Assembly (NCBI RefSeq): GCF_013410945.1
Contig: NZ_JACCCH010000001.1
Location: 2,418,001-2,482,000, forward strand
Length of the DNA: 64,000 nucleotides
Source: Leifsonia sp. AK011
Lineage (GTDB): Bacteria > Actinomycetota > Actinomycetes > Actinomycetales > Microbacteriaceae
Direction: 5' to 3'
Shown: positions 1 to 7,650 of the stretch, in pieces
How positions within the stretch are numbered: position 1 is the first letter of the stretch
Layout of the letters: every line of letters begins with the position of its first letter
Position numbers and translations under genes: made by a program
The notes under the pieces: model-generated
What the model was told of the DNA's origin: nothing
The model's input: the letters and a program-made list of their open reading frames with translations, nothing else
Databases searched by the model: none

Positions 1-123
1 CTCCCGACCCAAGGGCGACTGAAGGGCCGCGGCCTTGTAGGTCGCAAACTCGGCAAGGTCGAACTCCTGGCGCAACACATCCAGATTCCACGATGAGTTG
101 ACGTGGATTCGATTGTTCACCAT
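1..123 (-). CDS. Hypothetical protein, N-terminal fragment cut by the window edge
   Basis: Reading the minus strand from an ATG at 123 (or the adjacent GTG at 120) gives 41 codons with no stop up to the window edge. The peptide starts MVNNRIHVNSSWNLDVLRQE and has a normal, non-repetitive composition. No good Shine-Dalgarno is visible before the ATG. I do not recognise the family. It could equally be a chance open frame; the continuation beyond base 1 would settle it. Confidence 0.35.
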   Translation of the reverse strand, partial: MVNNRIHVNSSWNLDVLRQEFDLAEFATYKAAALQSPLGRE

Positions 124-331
124 GAGGGAATCATGGCAGACGGGCTGACTACGAAGCCCTTTATAGCGTGGCGAGCAAGACGGTCGGTGAGAGTGCCGCT
201 CTCGACGAGCGAGACAACGGATGCGACATCCAGTTCGCCATTTGTTCCGATGAAGGCTTGCGCTCTACATCAGTGAGGGTGATACTTGCCGCAACCGAAC
301 AGAAAGTGCTTCACTATTCGAGGAGTGCAAA

Positions 332-805
332 ATGAACGACAAGGTAACCGTCCCGGCCGCTCCATCTGGCGCCCCGGCGCCCGCTGCTCCGAATGGGTCG
401 CCGTCAACAAACCCCGGTTGGAATGCGCTTGGCAGGTTCACTTGGGGGGCATTGGTAGCGGTCGTTGCTCTGGTCGTGCTTGGCGCGGTCTTCACCATCC
501 TTGTGTACAACTCGGATACGGGCGCGGATCTCGCTACAGCCTTCGCAGCTATCGCCACTCCCGTTGTCGCGATCGGGTCCGCATACTTTGGCATCCAAGT
601 GGCGGGAAAAGCGGCGGAAGGCGCAAATGCCTCGGCGACGTCAGCAAATGCGGCGGCAACGTCCGCCGGCTCTGCGGCAACCACGGCCGCTGACGCAGCC
701 ATGTCCGCGTCGAACGCAGCCAACACCGCTGCGACAAGGAGCGACGAGGTGATTAACCTAGCAATGCAGTCAAACCCTGAGTTCTTCAGCGCGAAAGCCA
801 AGTAG
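332..805 (+). CDS. Small membrane protein with alanine-rich C-terminal tail
   Basis: 157 residues, function unknown. The ATG at 332 is preceded by GAGGAG with about seven bases of spacing. Residues 1-30 are rich in Ala, Pro and Ser. Two hydrophobic segments (about 34-56 and 66-88) look like a membrane hairpin. Residues 90-140 are almost entirely Ala, Ser, Thr and Asn in a quasi-repeating pattern, likely a helical or coiled segment, before a short polar end. The antisense strand is also open over this stretch because of its Ala-rich composition; the sense frame is preferred for its ribosome binding site and its membrane segments. It converges with the nuclease-like gene at 847-1482. Confidence 0.7.
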   Translation: MNDKVTVPAAPSGAPAPAAPNGSPSTNPGWNALGRFTWGALVAVVALVVLGAVFTILVYNSDTGADLATAFAAIATPVVAIGSAYFGIQVAGKAAEGANASATSANAAATSAGSAATTAADAAMSASNAANTAATRSDEVINLAMQSNPEFFSAKAK

Positions 806-846
806 TGAACAGCGAGCTCATCCCGAAGGACCTGTTCCGCTGCGAC

Positions 847-1482
847 TTATGAGCTGAACCACGAAGCAGGAAGCTCGTCTAGTTGCTCGACTGCGGACAC
901 GGTCTGGATGTCACGGAAGTCAGGCGTCACCACCGCCTTCCATTGCCTTCGGGCGAACTGGATTGACACAACTAGACCACTCACGTCGTCGCCCTCCACG
1001 CCGATGCTCTGCATGCCTGGATTATCCGGCTGAGAGAGCCACTCGGGCGACATCTGGTCGAGCTCACCCCGAGTGAGCCTCGGCCAACGCGTGGGCTGAA
1101 GGGTCCCCTTCACCTCGACCACGAACAGATGCTCTTGGTCTGGTGAGAGCATGGCGAGATCGATCCCGTGGCCGCCTGAGAATGGGCCCACGAAATGTTC
1201 GACCGGGGTCCATCCGGCATCAACGAGAATCGTCTCAGCAACAGACTCCGCAATGTGGCCTGTTACACCGTTTAGCCCACCGGCCCGCTCGTGGCGGGGA
1301 ATCCGGTAGAGCGAGGATTCGAAGGCAGTGCGGAAGTGCGACTCGGCAAGCTGCGCAACTTCATGTTTCGAGTCGATGCATGACGCGACGAGTTCAGGAG
1401 CGAGTTCCAGAGGCGGAGCCGCGCGGAGCGCCGCGGCAAGCCGATCACCGAAACCATGGTCGGCAAGCTTGTCGCTTCCCAC
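847..1482 (-). CDS. PD-(D/E)XK nuclease-like protein
   Basis: 211 residues from a GTG at 1482. The fold can be inferred from a spaced set of acidic and basic residues: GHIAE (E79), GHGIDLAML (D108) and VVEVKG (E123, K125), the arrangement of the PD-(D/E)XK nuclease/resolvase superfamily active site. The N-terminal 70 residues look helical and have no motif I recognise. The start lies 12 bases after the gatB stop on the same strand, with AGGAG about ten bases upstream, so it is probably co-transcribed behind gatB. The substrate is unknown; a restriction, repair or RNA-processing role are all possible. Downstream it converges with the small membrane protein. Confidence 0.7.
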   Translation of the reverse strand: MGSDKLADHGFGDRLAAALRAAPPLELAPELVASCIDSKHEVAQLAESHFRTAFESSLYRIPRHERAGGLNGVTGHIAESVAETILVDAGWTPVEHFVGPFSGGHGIDLAMLSPDQEHLFVVEVKGTLQPTRWPRLTRGELDQMSPEWLSQPDNPGMQSIGVEGDDVSGLVVSIQFARRQWKAVVTPDFRDIQTVSAVEQLDELPASWFSS

Positions 1483-1494
1483 GGGATCCTGCTC

Positions 1495-3039
1495 CTAGCC
1501 TTGCGCCCGCTCCAGCACCAGCTCGCGCACGCGCGCGGCATCCGCCTTGCCCTGCATCGCCTTCATGACCGCACCGATCACGGCACCGGCAGCCTGCACC
1601 TTGCCGTCGCGGATCTTCTCGAGCACGTCGGGCTGAGCCGCCAGGGCTTCGTCGATGGCGGCGATGAGGGCCGTGTCATCCGAGACGACCTCGAGGCCAC
1701 GGGACTGCACGACCTCGGCTGGCGTCCCCTCCCCCGCGATCACGCCTTCGAGCACCTGGCGGGCCAGGCGGTCAGTGAGGGCACCGGTGTCGATGAGGAC
1801 GGCGAGTTCGGCGACATCCTTCGGGGTCACGAGGGTTGAAGCATCCACCCCCTGCGCGTTCGCGATGCGGGCGAGCTCGCCCGTCCACCACTTGCGGGCC
1901 TGGGCGGGCGCGGCACCTGCGGCGACCGTCTCCTCGATCTCGACGAGGAGGCCGCCGTTGACGACGTCCTGGAACTCGAGGTCGGTGAAGCCCCACGCCT
2001 CCTTGAGGCGGCGGCGACGGATCGCGGGGGCCTCGGGCAGGGCGGCGCGCAGTTCCTCGATGAGTTCAGCCGACGGCTCGACCGGCAGGAGGTCGGGCTC
2101 CGGGAAGTAGCGGTAGTCGTCCGCGTCACTCTTGGGGCGACCGGCGCTCGTGACGCCGGTGTCCTCGTGCCAGTGGCGCGTCTCCTGGATGATCGTGCCA
2201 CCCTTCTCCAGGATGGCGGCCTGACGCTGGATTTCGTAGCGGATGGCACGCTCCACCGAGCGCAGCGAGTTCACGTTCTTCGTCTCGGTGCGGGTGCCCA
2301 GCGGTACAGGCAGCCCCGCTTCGAGAGCCTCAGCGACCGAAGACCGACGCCGCAGCGAGATGTTCGCGTCACAACGCAGGTTGCCGCGCTCCATGCGTGC
2401 CTCCGAGATGCCGAGCGCCACCACGATGTCGCGGATCGCCGCCACATACGCCTTGCCCACCTCGGGCGCGTCCGACTCGGCGCCCAGAATCATGTGCGTG
2501 ACGATCTCGACGAGTGGAACACCAGCACGGTTGTAGTCGACGAGCGAGTACTCGGCACCCTGGATGCGACCGGTTGCACCACCGACGTGGGTGAGCTTGC
2601 CTGCATCCTCCTCCATGTGCGCACGCTCGATCGGGATCTGCATGATGCGGCCGTTCGGCAGCTCGATCTCGACGGAACCCTCGAACGCGATCGGCTCGTC
2701 GTACTGGCTGATCTGGTAGTTCTTGGCGAGGTCGGGGTAGAAGTAGTTCTTGCGCGCGAAGCGGCTCGTCGGCGCGATCTGGCAGCCGAGCGCCAGGCCC
2801 AGGCTGATGGATGACCGAATCGCAGCCTCATTGACGACGGGCAGGCTGCCCGGCAGACCGAGATCCACCGGGGTGATCATCGTGTTGGGCTCACCGTGCT
2901 CGGCGCCGAGGGCGGCCGGGTTCGGAGCATCCGAGAACATCTTCGTCTGGGTGTTCAACTCGACGTGCACCTCGAAGCCGAGCACGGGCTCGAAGATTTC
3001 AAGGGCCTTGTCGTAGTCCATCAGGTCAGCTTTAGCCAC
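1495..3039 (-). CDS. gatB: Aspartyl/glutamyl-tRNA amidotransferase subunit B
   Basis: 514 residues. GatB is the kinase/amidase-coupling subunit of GatCAB, which converts Glu-tRNA(Gln) and Asp-tRNA(Asn) to Gln- and Asn-tRNA in the cytosol. The N-terminal half carries the GatB/PET112 core ([17 protein letters not shown] near residue 21; [20 protein letters not shown] near 95), and the C-terminal GatB/YqeY helical domain ends the protein. The start is GTG at 3039 ([10 protein letters not shown]); TAGAAT at 3046-3051 lies six bases upstream, so the mRNA is probably leaderless. In this genome gatB is separated from gatC-gatA by about 4.6 kb of accessory genes, whereas the three usually lie together. 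Confidence 0.97.
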   Translation of the reverse strand: MAKADLMDYDKALEIFEPVLGFEVHVELNTQTKMFSDAPNPAALGAEHGEPNTMITPVDLGLPGSLPVVNEAAIRSSISLGLALGCQIAPTSRFARKNYFYPDLAKNYQISQYDEPIAFEGSVEIELPNGRIMQIPIERAHMEEDAGKLTHVGGATGRIQGAEYSLVDYNRAGVPLVEIVTHMILGAESDAPEVGKAYVAAIRDIVVALGISEARMERGNLRCDANISLRRRSSVAEALEAGLPVPLGTRTETKNVNSLRSVERAIRYEIQRQAAILEKGGTIIQETRHWHEDTGVTSAGRPKSDADDYRYFPEPDLLPVEPSAELIEELRAALPEAPAIRRRRLKEAWGFTDLEFQDVVNGGLLVEIEETVAAGAAPAQARKWWTGELARIANAQGVDASTLVTPKDVAELAVLIDTGALTDRLARQVLEGVIAGEGTPAEVVQSRGLEVVSDDTALIAAIDEALAAQPDVLEKIRDGKVQAAGAVIGAVMKAMQGKADAARVRELVLERAQG

Positions 3040-3058
3040 CCAACGATTCTAGGTGTGC

Positions 3059-3163
3059 GCTGGTTGAGGAGCGGACCGCAGGTTCGCGTCTCGAAACCAA
3101 GCCATCGAACTACGTCGGCCCGGTTTCGATACCGCCGGGCGACGCCGCGGCTACTCAACCAGC
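3059..3163. repeat. Palindromic dispersed repeat, copy 1
   Basis: Two arms form an inverted pair: 3059-3098 begins GCTGGTTGAGGAGC and ends TCGAAACC; 3122-3163 begins GGTTTCGATACC and ends CTACTCAACCAGC. The same arms recur, rearranged, at 7347-7608. The outer right end supplies the last two codons and the stop (GCT GGT TGA, 3163-3155) of the VOC gene, and the left arm lies directly upstream of the gatB promoter hexamer. No transposase is present, so this looks like a non-autonomous element. Confidence 0.8.
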
Positions 3164-3559
3164 GGCGGCCGCCGAGATGCGCACCATGTTGCCCGACGGG
3201 TCACGGAATGCGCAGTCCCGCGCGTAACCCTGGTCGATCGGCTCCTGCAGAACCTCGGCGCCACTCGCGCGCAGGGTTTCGAACGTGGCATCCAGATCGT
3301 CGGTCACGAACACGAGGGCGGGCAGCTCGCCCTTCACGAGGAGCTCCAGCAGGGCATCCCCGTTCTCCTTCGAGCGGCCGGCGTGCGGCACCGACAGCGT
3401 GATGCCGAGGCCGGGCTGGTCGGGGCTGCCCATGGTGAGCCAGCGGAACTCGCCGTAGGGCACGTCCATGACGATCTCGAGGCCGAGCGTCTGGTAGAAG
3501 GGGATGGATGCTTCGACGTCCGTCACAGTGACGTTGACGTACTGGAGAGAAATTGTCAT
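3155..3559 (-). CDS. VOC (glyoxalase/bleomycin-resistance fold) protein
   Basis: 134 residues with the paired beta-alpha-beta-beta-beta modules of the vicinal oxygen chelate superfamily: an N-terminal module (ISLQYVNVTVTDVEASIPFY) and a C-terminal module (ARDCAFRDPSGNMVRI). The family includes metal-dependent lyases, dioxygenases and antibiotic-binding proteins; the substrate cannot be told from the sequence. ATG at 3559 follows TAGCTT by six bases, suggesting a leaderless transcript. The last two residues and the stop codon come from the palindromic repeat at 3059-3163, so the C-terminus may have been altered by its insertion. It lies next to an AraC-type regulator on the same strand. Confidence 0.88.
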   Translation of the reverse strand: MTISLQYVNVTVTDVEASIPFYQTLGLEIVMDVPYGEFRWLTMGSPDQPGLGITLSVPHAGRSKENGDALLELLVKGELPALVFVTDDLDATFETLRASGAEVLQEPIDQGYARDCAFRDPSGNMVRISAAAAG

Positions 3560-3568
3560 GCACCGAAG

Positions 3569-4009
3569 CTACGCGGCGACAGTGCTCGCGGCTTCTCGAA
3601 TCCTGCTCCGTTGCGGGCGGGTCTGCGTCTTGGTGATGCACGTGGGGAGCTCGTCGATCGCGCCGTGGCTGCGCGCGCGGTAGGCGGTCGGGCTCTCCCC
3701 CACGATCTCGCTGAACCTGCTGCTGAATGAGCCGAGGCTCGTACAACCGACCGCCATGCACGTGTCGGTGACGGACATGCCGTCGCGCAGCAGCGCCATC
3801 GCGCGCTCGATGCGACGGGTCATGAGGTACGCGTAGGGGGTTTCGCCGTACGCGAGCTTGAACTGGCGCGCGAAGTGGGCCGGCGACATGAGCGCGGTCG
3901 CGGCCATGGTGGGCACGTCGAGGGGGCTCGCGAAGTCGCGGTCGATGCGGTCGCGGGCGCGGCGGAGGTGCGCGAGGTTCTCGAGCTCCTGCGGGGTCAT
4001 GGGCTTCAC
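3569..4009 (-). CDS. AraC-family transcriptional regulator (DNA-binding domain only)
   Basis: About 146 residues from GTG at 4009 (VKPMTPQELENLAHL), preceded by GAGGAGGAG about 11 bases upstream; a longer frame to 4291 is open but runs into the divergent HNH gene and lacks support. Residues 10-110 form the two helix-turn-helix motifs of AraC/XylS (MSPAHFARQFKLAYGETPYA and CMAVGCTSLGSFSSRFSEIV). There is no effector domain, so it resembles stand-alone AraC regulators. It ends nine bases before the start of the VOC gene on the same strand and may control that gene or itself. Confidence 0.88.
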   Translation of the reverse strand: MKPMTPQELENLAHLRRARDRIDRDFASPLDVPTMAATALMSPAHFARQFKLAYGETPYAYLMTRRIERAMALLRDGMSVTDTCMAVGCTSLGSFSSRFSEIVGESPTAYRARSHGAIDELPTCITKTQTRPQRSRIREAASTVAA

Positions 4010-4075
4010 GTTAGTTGCATCTCCTCCTCTTCTGGCCTTGTGGAAAGAACCTATCCCCAGATTCATCGCCGACTC

Positions 4076-4091
4076 TAGAACATGCGTTCGA
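4076..4091 (+). promoter_or_regulatory. Probable LexA (SOS) box
   Basis: TAGAACATGCGTTCGA matches the actinobacterial SOS box TCGAAC-N4-GTTCGA at all but one conserved position. It lies 19 bases before the ATG of the DUF222-HNH gene. Several 13E12-repeat genes of Mycobacterium tuberculosis, the same protein family, are known LexA targets, which supports the call. Confidence 0.75.
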
Positions 4092-4110
4092 GCTTTGGGA
4101 GAATGGATGC

Positions 4111-5547
4111 ATGACCCTCTCCACCGCTTCGTATGCCGCTCTGGCAGACCTCGCGGTGCCTTTTGCGCCCCCATCGCCTCATGGTCTCGACGACTCCGAG
4201 CTCCTTGCACTGAAGCGTGAGCTTGCCGAGATCCGTCGGCGATTGGATGCAGCAGATTCCGCAGTGTCTGCGGAGATCGCCAACCGCTCACGCCCCGAAC
4301 TCGGCTACGACGGCCTGGCGCAGCGGCTCGGCGCGCGCACCCCGGAGAAGCTCATTCAGCGCGTGGCAGGAGTCACCGCTCGCGACGCGCGCACGCAGAT
4401 TCGGGTGGGTGGCCTTGTGGCGTCGTTGACGGATGACGCGCCTCCTGCCGAGCCATGGCTGCGCCCCGTCGCGGCGGCCGTTGCCGCTGGCGACCTGTCG
4501 CTCGACGCGGCGGACGCGATACGAACCGGGCTGGGAAAGCCCGGTTCGGGAGTGACTGTCGCGGCTCTCTCGGACGCCGTCGAGCGACTCCTGCACTACG
4601 CACGGGAGCTCACCATCGAGAAGCTCGGTGCTCGGGCTCGGGAGATCCGCGCATCGCTCGACGCTGAGCACGTCGCCGAGCGAGAGGAGCTGCTTCGGTC
4701 GCAGAGGTATCTGCATCTCGTCCCGTTGTCGACCGGCATGACGCGACTCGACGGCTTGCTCGACCCGGAGTCCGCGGCACAGGTCACCGCCGTGTTCGAC
4801 GCGGCCACCTCACCCCGCCGCGGCGGGCCGCGTTTCGTGGACCCCACTGCCGCGGCGGCGCAAGCGGACGCCCTCCTCGAGGATTCGCGCACGACCGAGC
4901 AGATCGCGCTCGACACCTTCGTCGAACTGCTGCGCCTCGGCACGCTCGCCGACGTCACAGCGTTCATCGGTGCCCGCAAGCCAGCAGTGCAGGTTCTTGT
5001 CACCCAGGCGGACCTCGACCGGCAGGCTGGGGTGGCCTTCATCGAAGGGCAGAGCGAAGCGCTCAGCACCCAGACCGCGAAGCGGCATGTGTGCGAATCG
5101 GGCTCGCTGCCGATCCTGATGGAGAGCGGCCAGGTGCTGAACCTTGGTCGTGAGCTTCGGCTCTACAACCGCAAGCAACGGATGGCGCTTGCAGCCCGCG
5201 ATGGCGGATGCATCTGGCCCGGTTGTGACCGACCACCATCGTGGTGTGAAGCGCATCACATCGTGGAATGGTCCCGCAACGGTCGCACCGACATTGCCGA
5301 TGGAGTACTGCTCTGCAAACACCATCACCTCCTGGTGCACAACAACGGGTGGCAGATAATCCGTCGCGGCAGCCAGTACGCGATTGTGCCGCCCGCGGCC
5401 ATCGATCCGAGTCGAACTCCGCGAATCGTCAGGACGAAGAGTCCTGCGATGAGACGACTGGAATCGCTGCAGAAGCACCCGCCGGCGCGGACTCTGGCCG
5501 ATCCGCCGCCTCCGCCGCAGCAAGCACGGGAGCTGGTGTCGGTATGA
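4111..5547 (+). CDS. DUF222 / 13E12-repeat family protein with C-terminal HNH nuclease domain
   Basis: 478 residues. Start ATG 4111 follows GGGAG by nine bases; an upstream ATG at 4015 has no support. Residues 25-330 are the helical DUF222 region. The HNH domain spans about 367-415 with paired cysteines (CIWPGC, C367/C372), the His pair in EAHHIVEW (H382/H383) and CKHHHLLVHNNGW (from C402), all intact for metal binding and catalysis. The tail is Pro-rich. A LexA box sits just upstream, so it is likely DNA-damage-induced. Its target is unknown. The 3' end overlaps the convergent EamA gene by 119 bases. Confidence 0.92.
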   Translation: MTLSTASYAALADLAVPFAPPSPHGLDDSELLALKRELAEIRRRLDAADSAVSAEIANRSRPELGYDGLAQRLGARTPEKLIQRVAGVTARDARTQIRVGGLVASLTDDAPPAEPWLRPVAAAVAAGDLSLDAADAIRTGLGKPGSGVTVAALSDAVERLLHYARELTIEKLGARAREIRASLDAEHVAEREELLRSQRYLHLVPLSTGMTRLDGLLDPESAAQVTAVFDAATSPRRGGPRFVDPTAAAAQADALLEDSRTTEQIALDTFVELLRLGTLADVTAFIGARKPAVQVLVTQADLDRQAGVAFIEGQSEALSTQTAKRHVCESGSLPILMESGQVLNLGRELRLYNRKQRMALAARDGGCIWPGCDRPPSWCEAHHIVEWSRNGRTDIADGVLLCKHHHLLVHNNGWQIIRRGSQYAIVPPAAIDPSRTPRIVRTKSPAMRRLESLQKHPPARTLADPPPPPQQARELVSV

Positions 5548-6595
5548 GAGAAGTGTTGTCGGTGCCCGGGATTGCCTGCGCCTTGTCATCCACCGAACCG
5601 GGCTCGAGGGGCACATCGGCCTGCTTCTCCGAGCGCACCAAGGCGATGCCCCCGAGGATCGCTACGCCTCCGAGCAGTTGCAGAAGGGTGAGCGCCTCGC
5701 CGAGCAGCATCCACGCGAAGATCGAGGCGAACACCACCTCGAGCAGGCCGACGAACGACATGAGGCGGGAGCCCAGCATCTCGGATGCCGCGATGCTCGT
5801 CACGTACGCAACCGCAGTGCCGACCACCCCGACGAAGACCAGCGGCAGCCACCACGCGACGTCAGCACCGAACAACGAAACATCATCGAAGTCCATGCTG
5901 AAGGGCACGAGACCCACGAGACCGGTGACACCAAGTACGACCGAACCGAGGAGAAGGCCGAACGCGGCGAAGGCCACCGGCGGAAGACCGTCGCTCGGGC
6001 GGGCCGCGATGAGGTAGTAGATCGCGCATCCCACAGCCGCCAGGCCGGCGAAAACCAGACCCAGACCATCCGAGGCCCCCAAGGAACCAGGACCGATGAC
6101 CATCACGAGACCACTGATCGCGACTGCAGACCCCACGAGCACGACGGCCTTCGGCGCGCGACGCGTGGAGACCCACACGAATCCGACGAGCAGCAGCGGG
6201 GCGAGGTACTCGATCAGCAGCGCGGTGCTCACGGGGATGCGCTGGAGGGAGGCGAAGTATGCGAGTTGCGTGCCCGCGACGCCGATGAGGCCCATGCCGA
6301 CGATGCGCCAGCGAGCACGCCACACCGAATCCCAGCGGCCACGCAGCGCGACGAGCGCGACCGGGAGTAGAACGATCGCCCCAATGCCGGCGCGGATCGT
6401 GACCGCCGCCGCTGGGCTCCACCCGGACTCGAGGAGCGGCTTCAGGAAGGCGCCGGAGGTGGCGAACGTGAGCGAGGCGATCACGCCGATGATGAGGCCG
6501 CGGGTAGTGCGGGGCAGGCCAGTGCCGGTGGTTACCGGAGTCGCCAGACGCGTGCTGGAGTGAACGACGGCGGCACGCGAAGCAGGAGAACTCAT
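5429..6595 (-). CDS. EamA-family (DMT) inner-membrane transporter
   Basis: 388 residues. About ten hydrophobic helices between residues 30 and 325 arranged as two EamA repeats (GLIIGVIASLTFATSGAFLK and the second from about residue 185), the layout of drug/metabolite transporters such as amino-acid exporters of the RhtA type. Substrate unknown. The C-terminal 60 residues are a polar Ala/Pro/Ser tail beyond the last membrane helix; this tail is encoded opposite the Pro-rich tail of the HNH gene. ATG 6595 follows GAGG. It is divergent from the CGNR gene across 102 bases, and that neighbour could be its regulator. Confidence 0.88.
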   Translation of the reverse strand: MSSPASRAAVVHSSTRLATPVTTGTGLPRTTRGLIIGVIASLTFATSGAFLKPLLESGWSPAAAVTIRAGIGAIVLLPVALVALRGRWDSVWRARWRIVGMGLIGVAGTQLAYFASLQRIPVSTALLIEYLAPLLLVGFVWVSTRRAPKAVVLVGSAVAISGLVMVIGPGSLGASDGLGLVFAGLAAVGCAIYYLIAARPSDGLPPVAFAAFGLLLGSVVLGVTGLVGLVPFSMDFDDVSLFGADVAWWLPLVFVGVVGTAVAYVTSIAASEMLGSRLMSFVGLLEVVFASIFAWMLLGEALTLLQLLGGVAILGGIALVRSEKQADVPLEPGSVDDKAQAIPGTDNTSLIPTPAPVLAAAEAADRPESAPAGASAAIPVVSSQDSSS

Positions 6596-6697
6596 GGCGA
6601 CCTCACGAAGGTGACAGGGGTGGCGTTGCCCACCGCATGTAATGACCGAAACTGACTACGCTCATGACAGTAGACTCGTGACAGATAAGGAGTCAAG

Positions 6698-7249
6698 TTG
6701 CATTTTGCCCCTGACAGCGAAGACACGCTCGAGTTCATCGTCGCGCTCGGAAACACACACCCGAGCGCCTCTCGCAGCGGGGAGGACGAGCTCGCCACGC
6801 CCGAGCAATTGGGGGTGCTCCTGACCGAGAACGTCTACTCCGGTCGTATCGACGGCGACGAGCAGGAGCTGCGCGAAGTCCAGGAGACTCGTGACCTGTT
6901 GCGGCGGCTCTGGAGCCTCGATCGGGATGACGCGGCCCGACAGATCAACCTCATGCTCGCGGAAGCGAAGGCCATGCCGTACCTCACCCGACACGACCAC
7001 TTCGACTGGCACCTCCACGCCACGTCCAACGATGCGCCGCTCGCCGAACGCATCCGGGTGGAGGCGGCGCTGGCTCTCGCCGACATGATCCGATCTGACG
7101 AAACGGGACGCATGCGAGTCTGCGAAGCGGACGACTGCACGGGACTGCTGCTCGACCTGTCGCGCAACGGATCGAAGCGGTTCTGCAGCGTCCGCTGCGG
7201 CAACCGGATGAACCAGCTGGCGTTCCGAGAGCGCGCCCAGGAGCGCTAG
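6698..7249 (+). CDS. CGNR zinc-finger (ABATE-domain) putative regulator
   Basis: 183 residues. The C-terminal CGNR finger is complete: C142 and C147 (VCEADDC), then C163 and C167 (FCSVRCGNR), with basic residues after it. The N-terminal part is the ABATE-type helical domain (ATPEQLGVLLTE near residue 35). These proteins are probable stress-responsive transcription factors. The start is TTG at 6698, six bases after AAGGAG; no ATG fits the domain. Divergent from the EamA exporter, which it may control. Confidence 0.88.
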   Translation: MHFAPDSEDTLEFIVALGNTHPSASRSGEDELATPEQLGVLLTENVYSGRIDGDEQELREVQETRDLLRRLWSLDRDDAARQINLMLAEAKAMPYLTRHDHFDWHLHATSNDAPLAERIRVEAALALADMIRSDETGRMRVCEADDCTGLLLDLSRNGSKRFCSVRCGNRMNQLAFRERAQER

Positions 7250-7346
7250 CGGGCCGAGGTGCGGTGGAGGGCTCGAGAGCAGCAACGGGCTCAGGAGCGT
7301 AGCGGGGCGCAGGGGCGGTAGCGGGGCTCCGCCTTCACGGAGGTGA

Positions 7347-7608
7347 GGTTTCGAGACGCGACCTGCGGTCGCTCCTCAACCAGCAGCTACGGCAGCCCCG
7401 AGCCCCACCAGTGGACACCAGCCACGCATCAACTCGAGCAGCCGCAGCGAAGCCCGGCGCCCCGCAAGCCCAGCACCGCAGAACCGCGGGTTCAGCAGCC
7501 GCAGCGAAGGCCCGCACCCCACCACTGCGGGTTCAGCAGCCGCAACGACGCCCGGCACCCCACCACTGTGGGTTGAGTAGCCGCGGCGAAGCCCGGCGTA
7601 TCGAAACC
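7347..7608. repeat. Palindromic dispersed repeat, copy 2, with internal tandem units
   Basis: The flanking arms match those of copy 1 (3059-3163) but face the other way: 7347-7384 runs GGTTTCGAGACGCG to CTCAACCAGC, and 7571-7608 runs GGTTGAGTAGCC to TATCGAAACC. Between them the right-arm core has been amplified: units starting AGCAGCCGC/AGTAGCCGC lie at 7494, 7535 and 7576 (exactly 41 bases apart), with a longer, diverged unit at 7437. This fills most of the roughly 400-base gap between the CGNR gene and gatA; several open frames cross it but none looks like a protein. Confidence 0.8.
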
Positions 7609-7650
7609 TCCCGTCCGCGACACCTACACCGCGGACAAGTCGCACCAGGG

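Noticed and set aside
133-273. 46-codon plus-strand frame starting MADGLTTKPF
   Set aside because: GAGGG precedes it, but the peptide has no distinctive feature and it overlaps nothing conserved; too weak to call.
4010-4291. N-terminal extension of the AraC gene
   Set aside because: It would run through the HNH gene's promoter, LexA box and first codons; GTG 4009 has a ribosome site.
7437-7608. Tandem units considered as a CRISPR array
   Set aside because: Units are contiguous 41-bp repeats without variable spacers and no cas gene is nearby.
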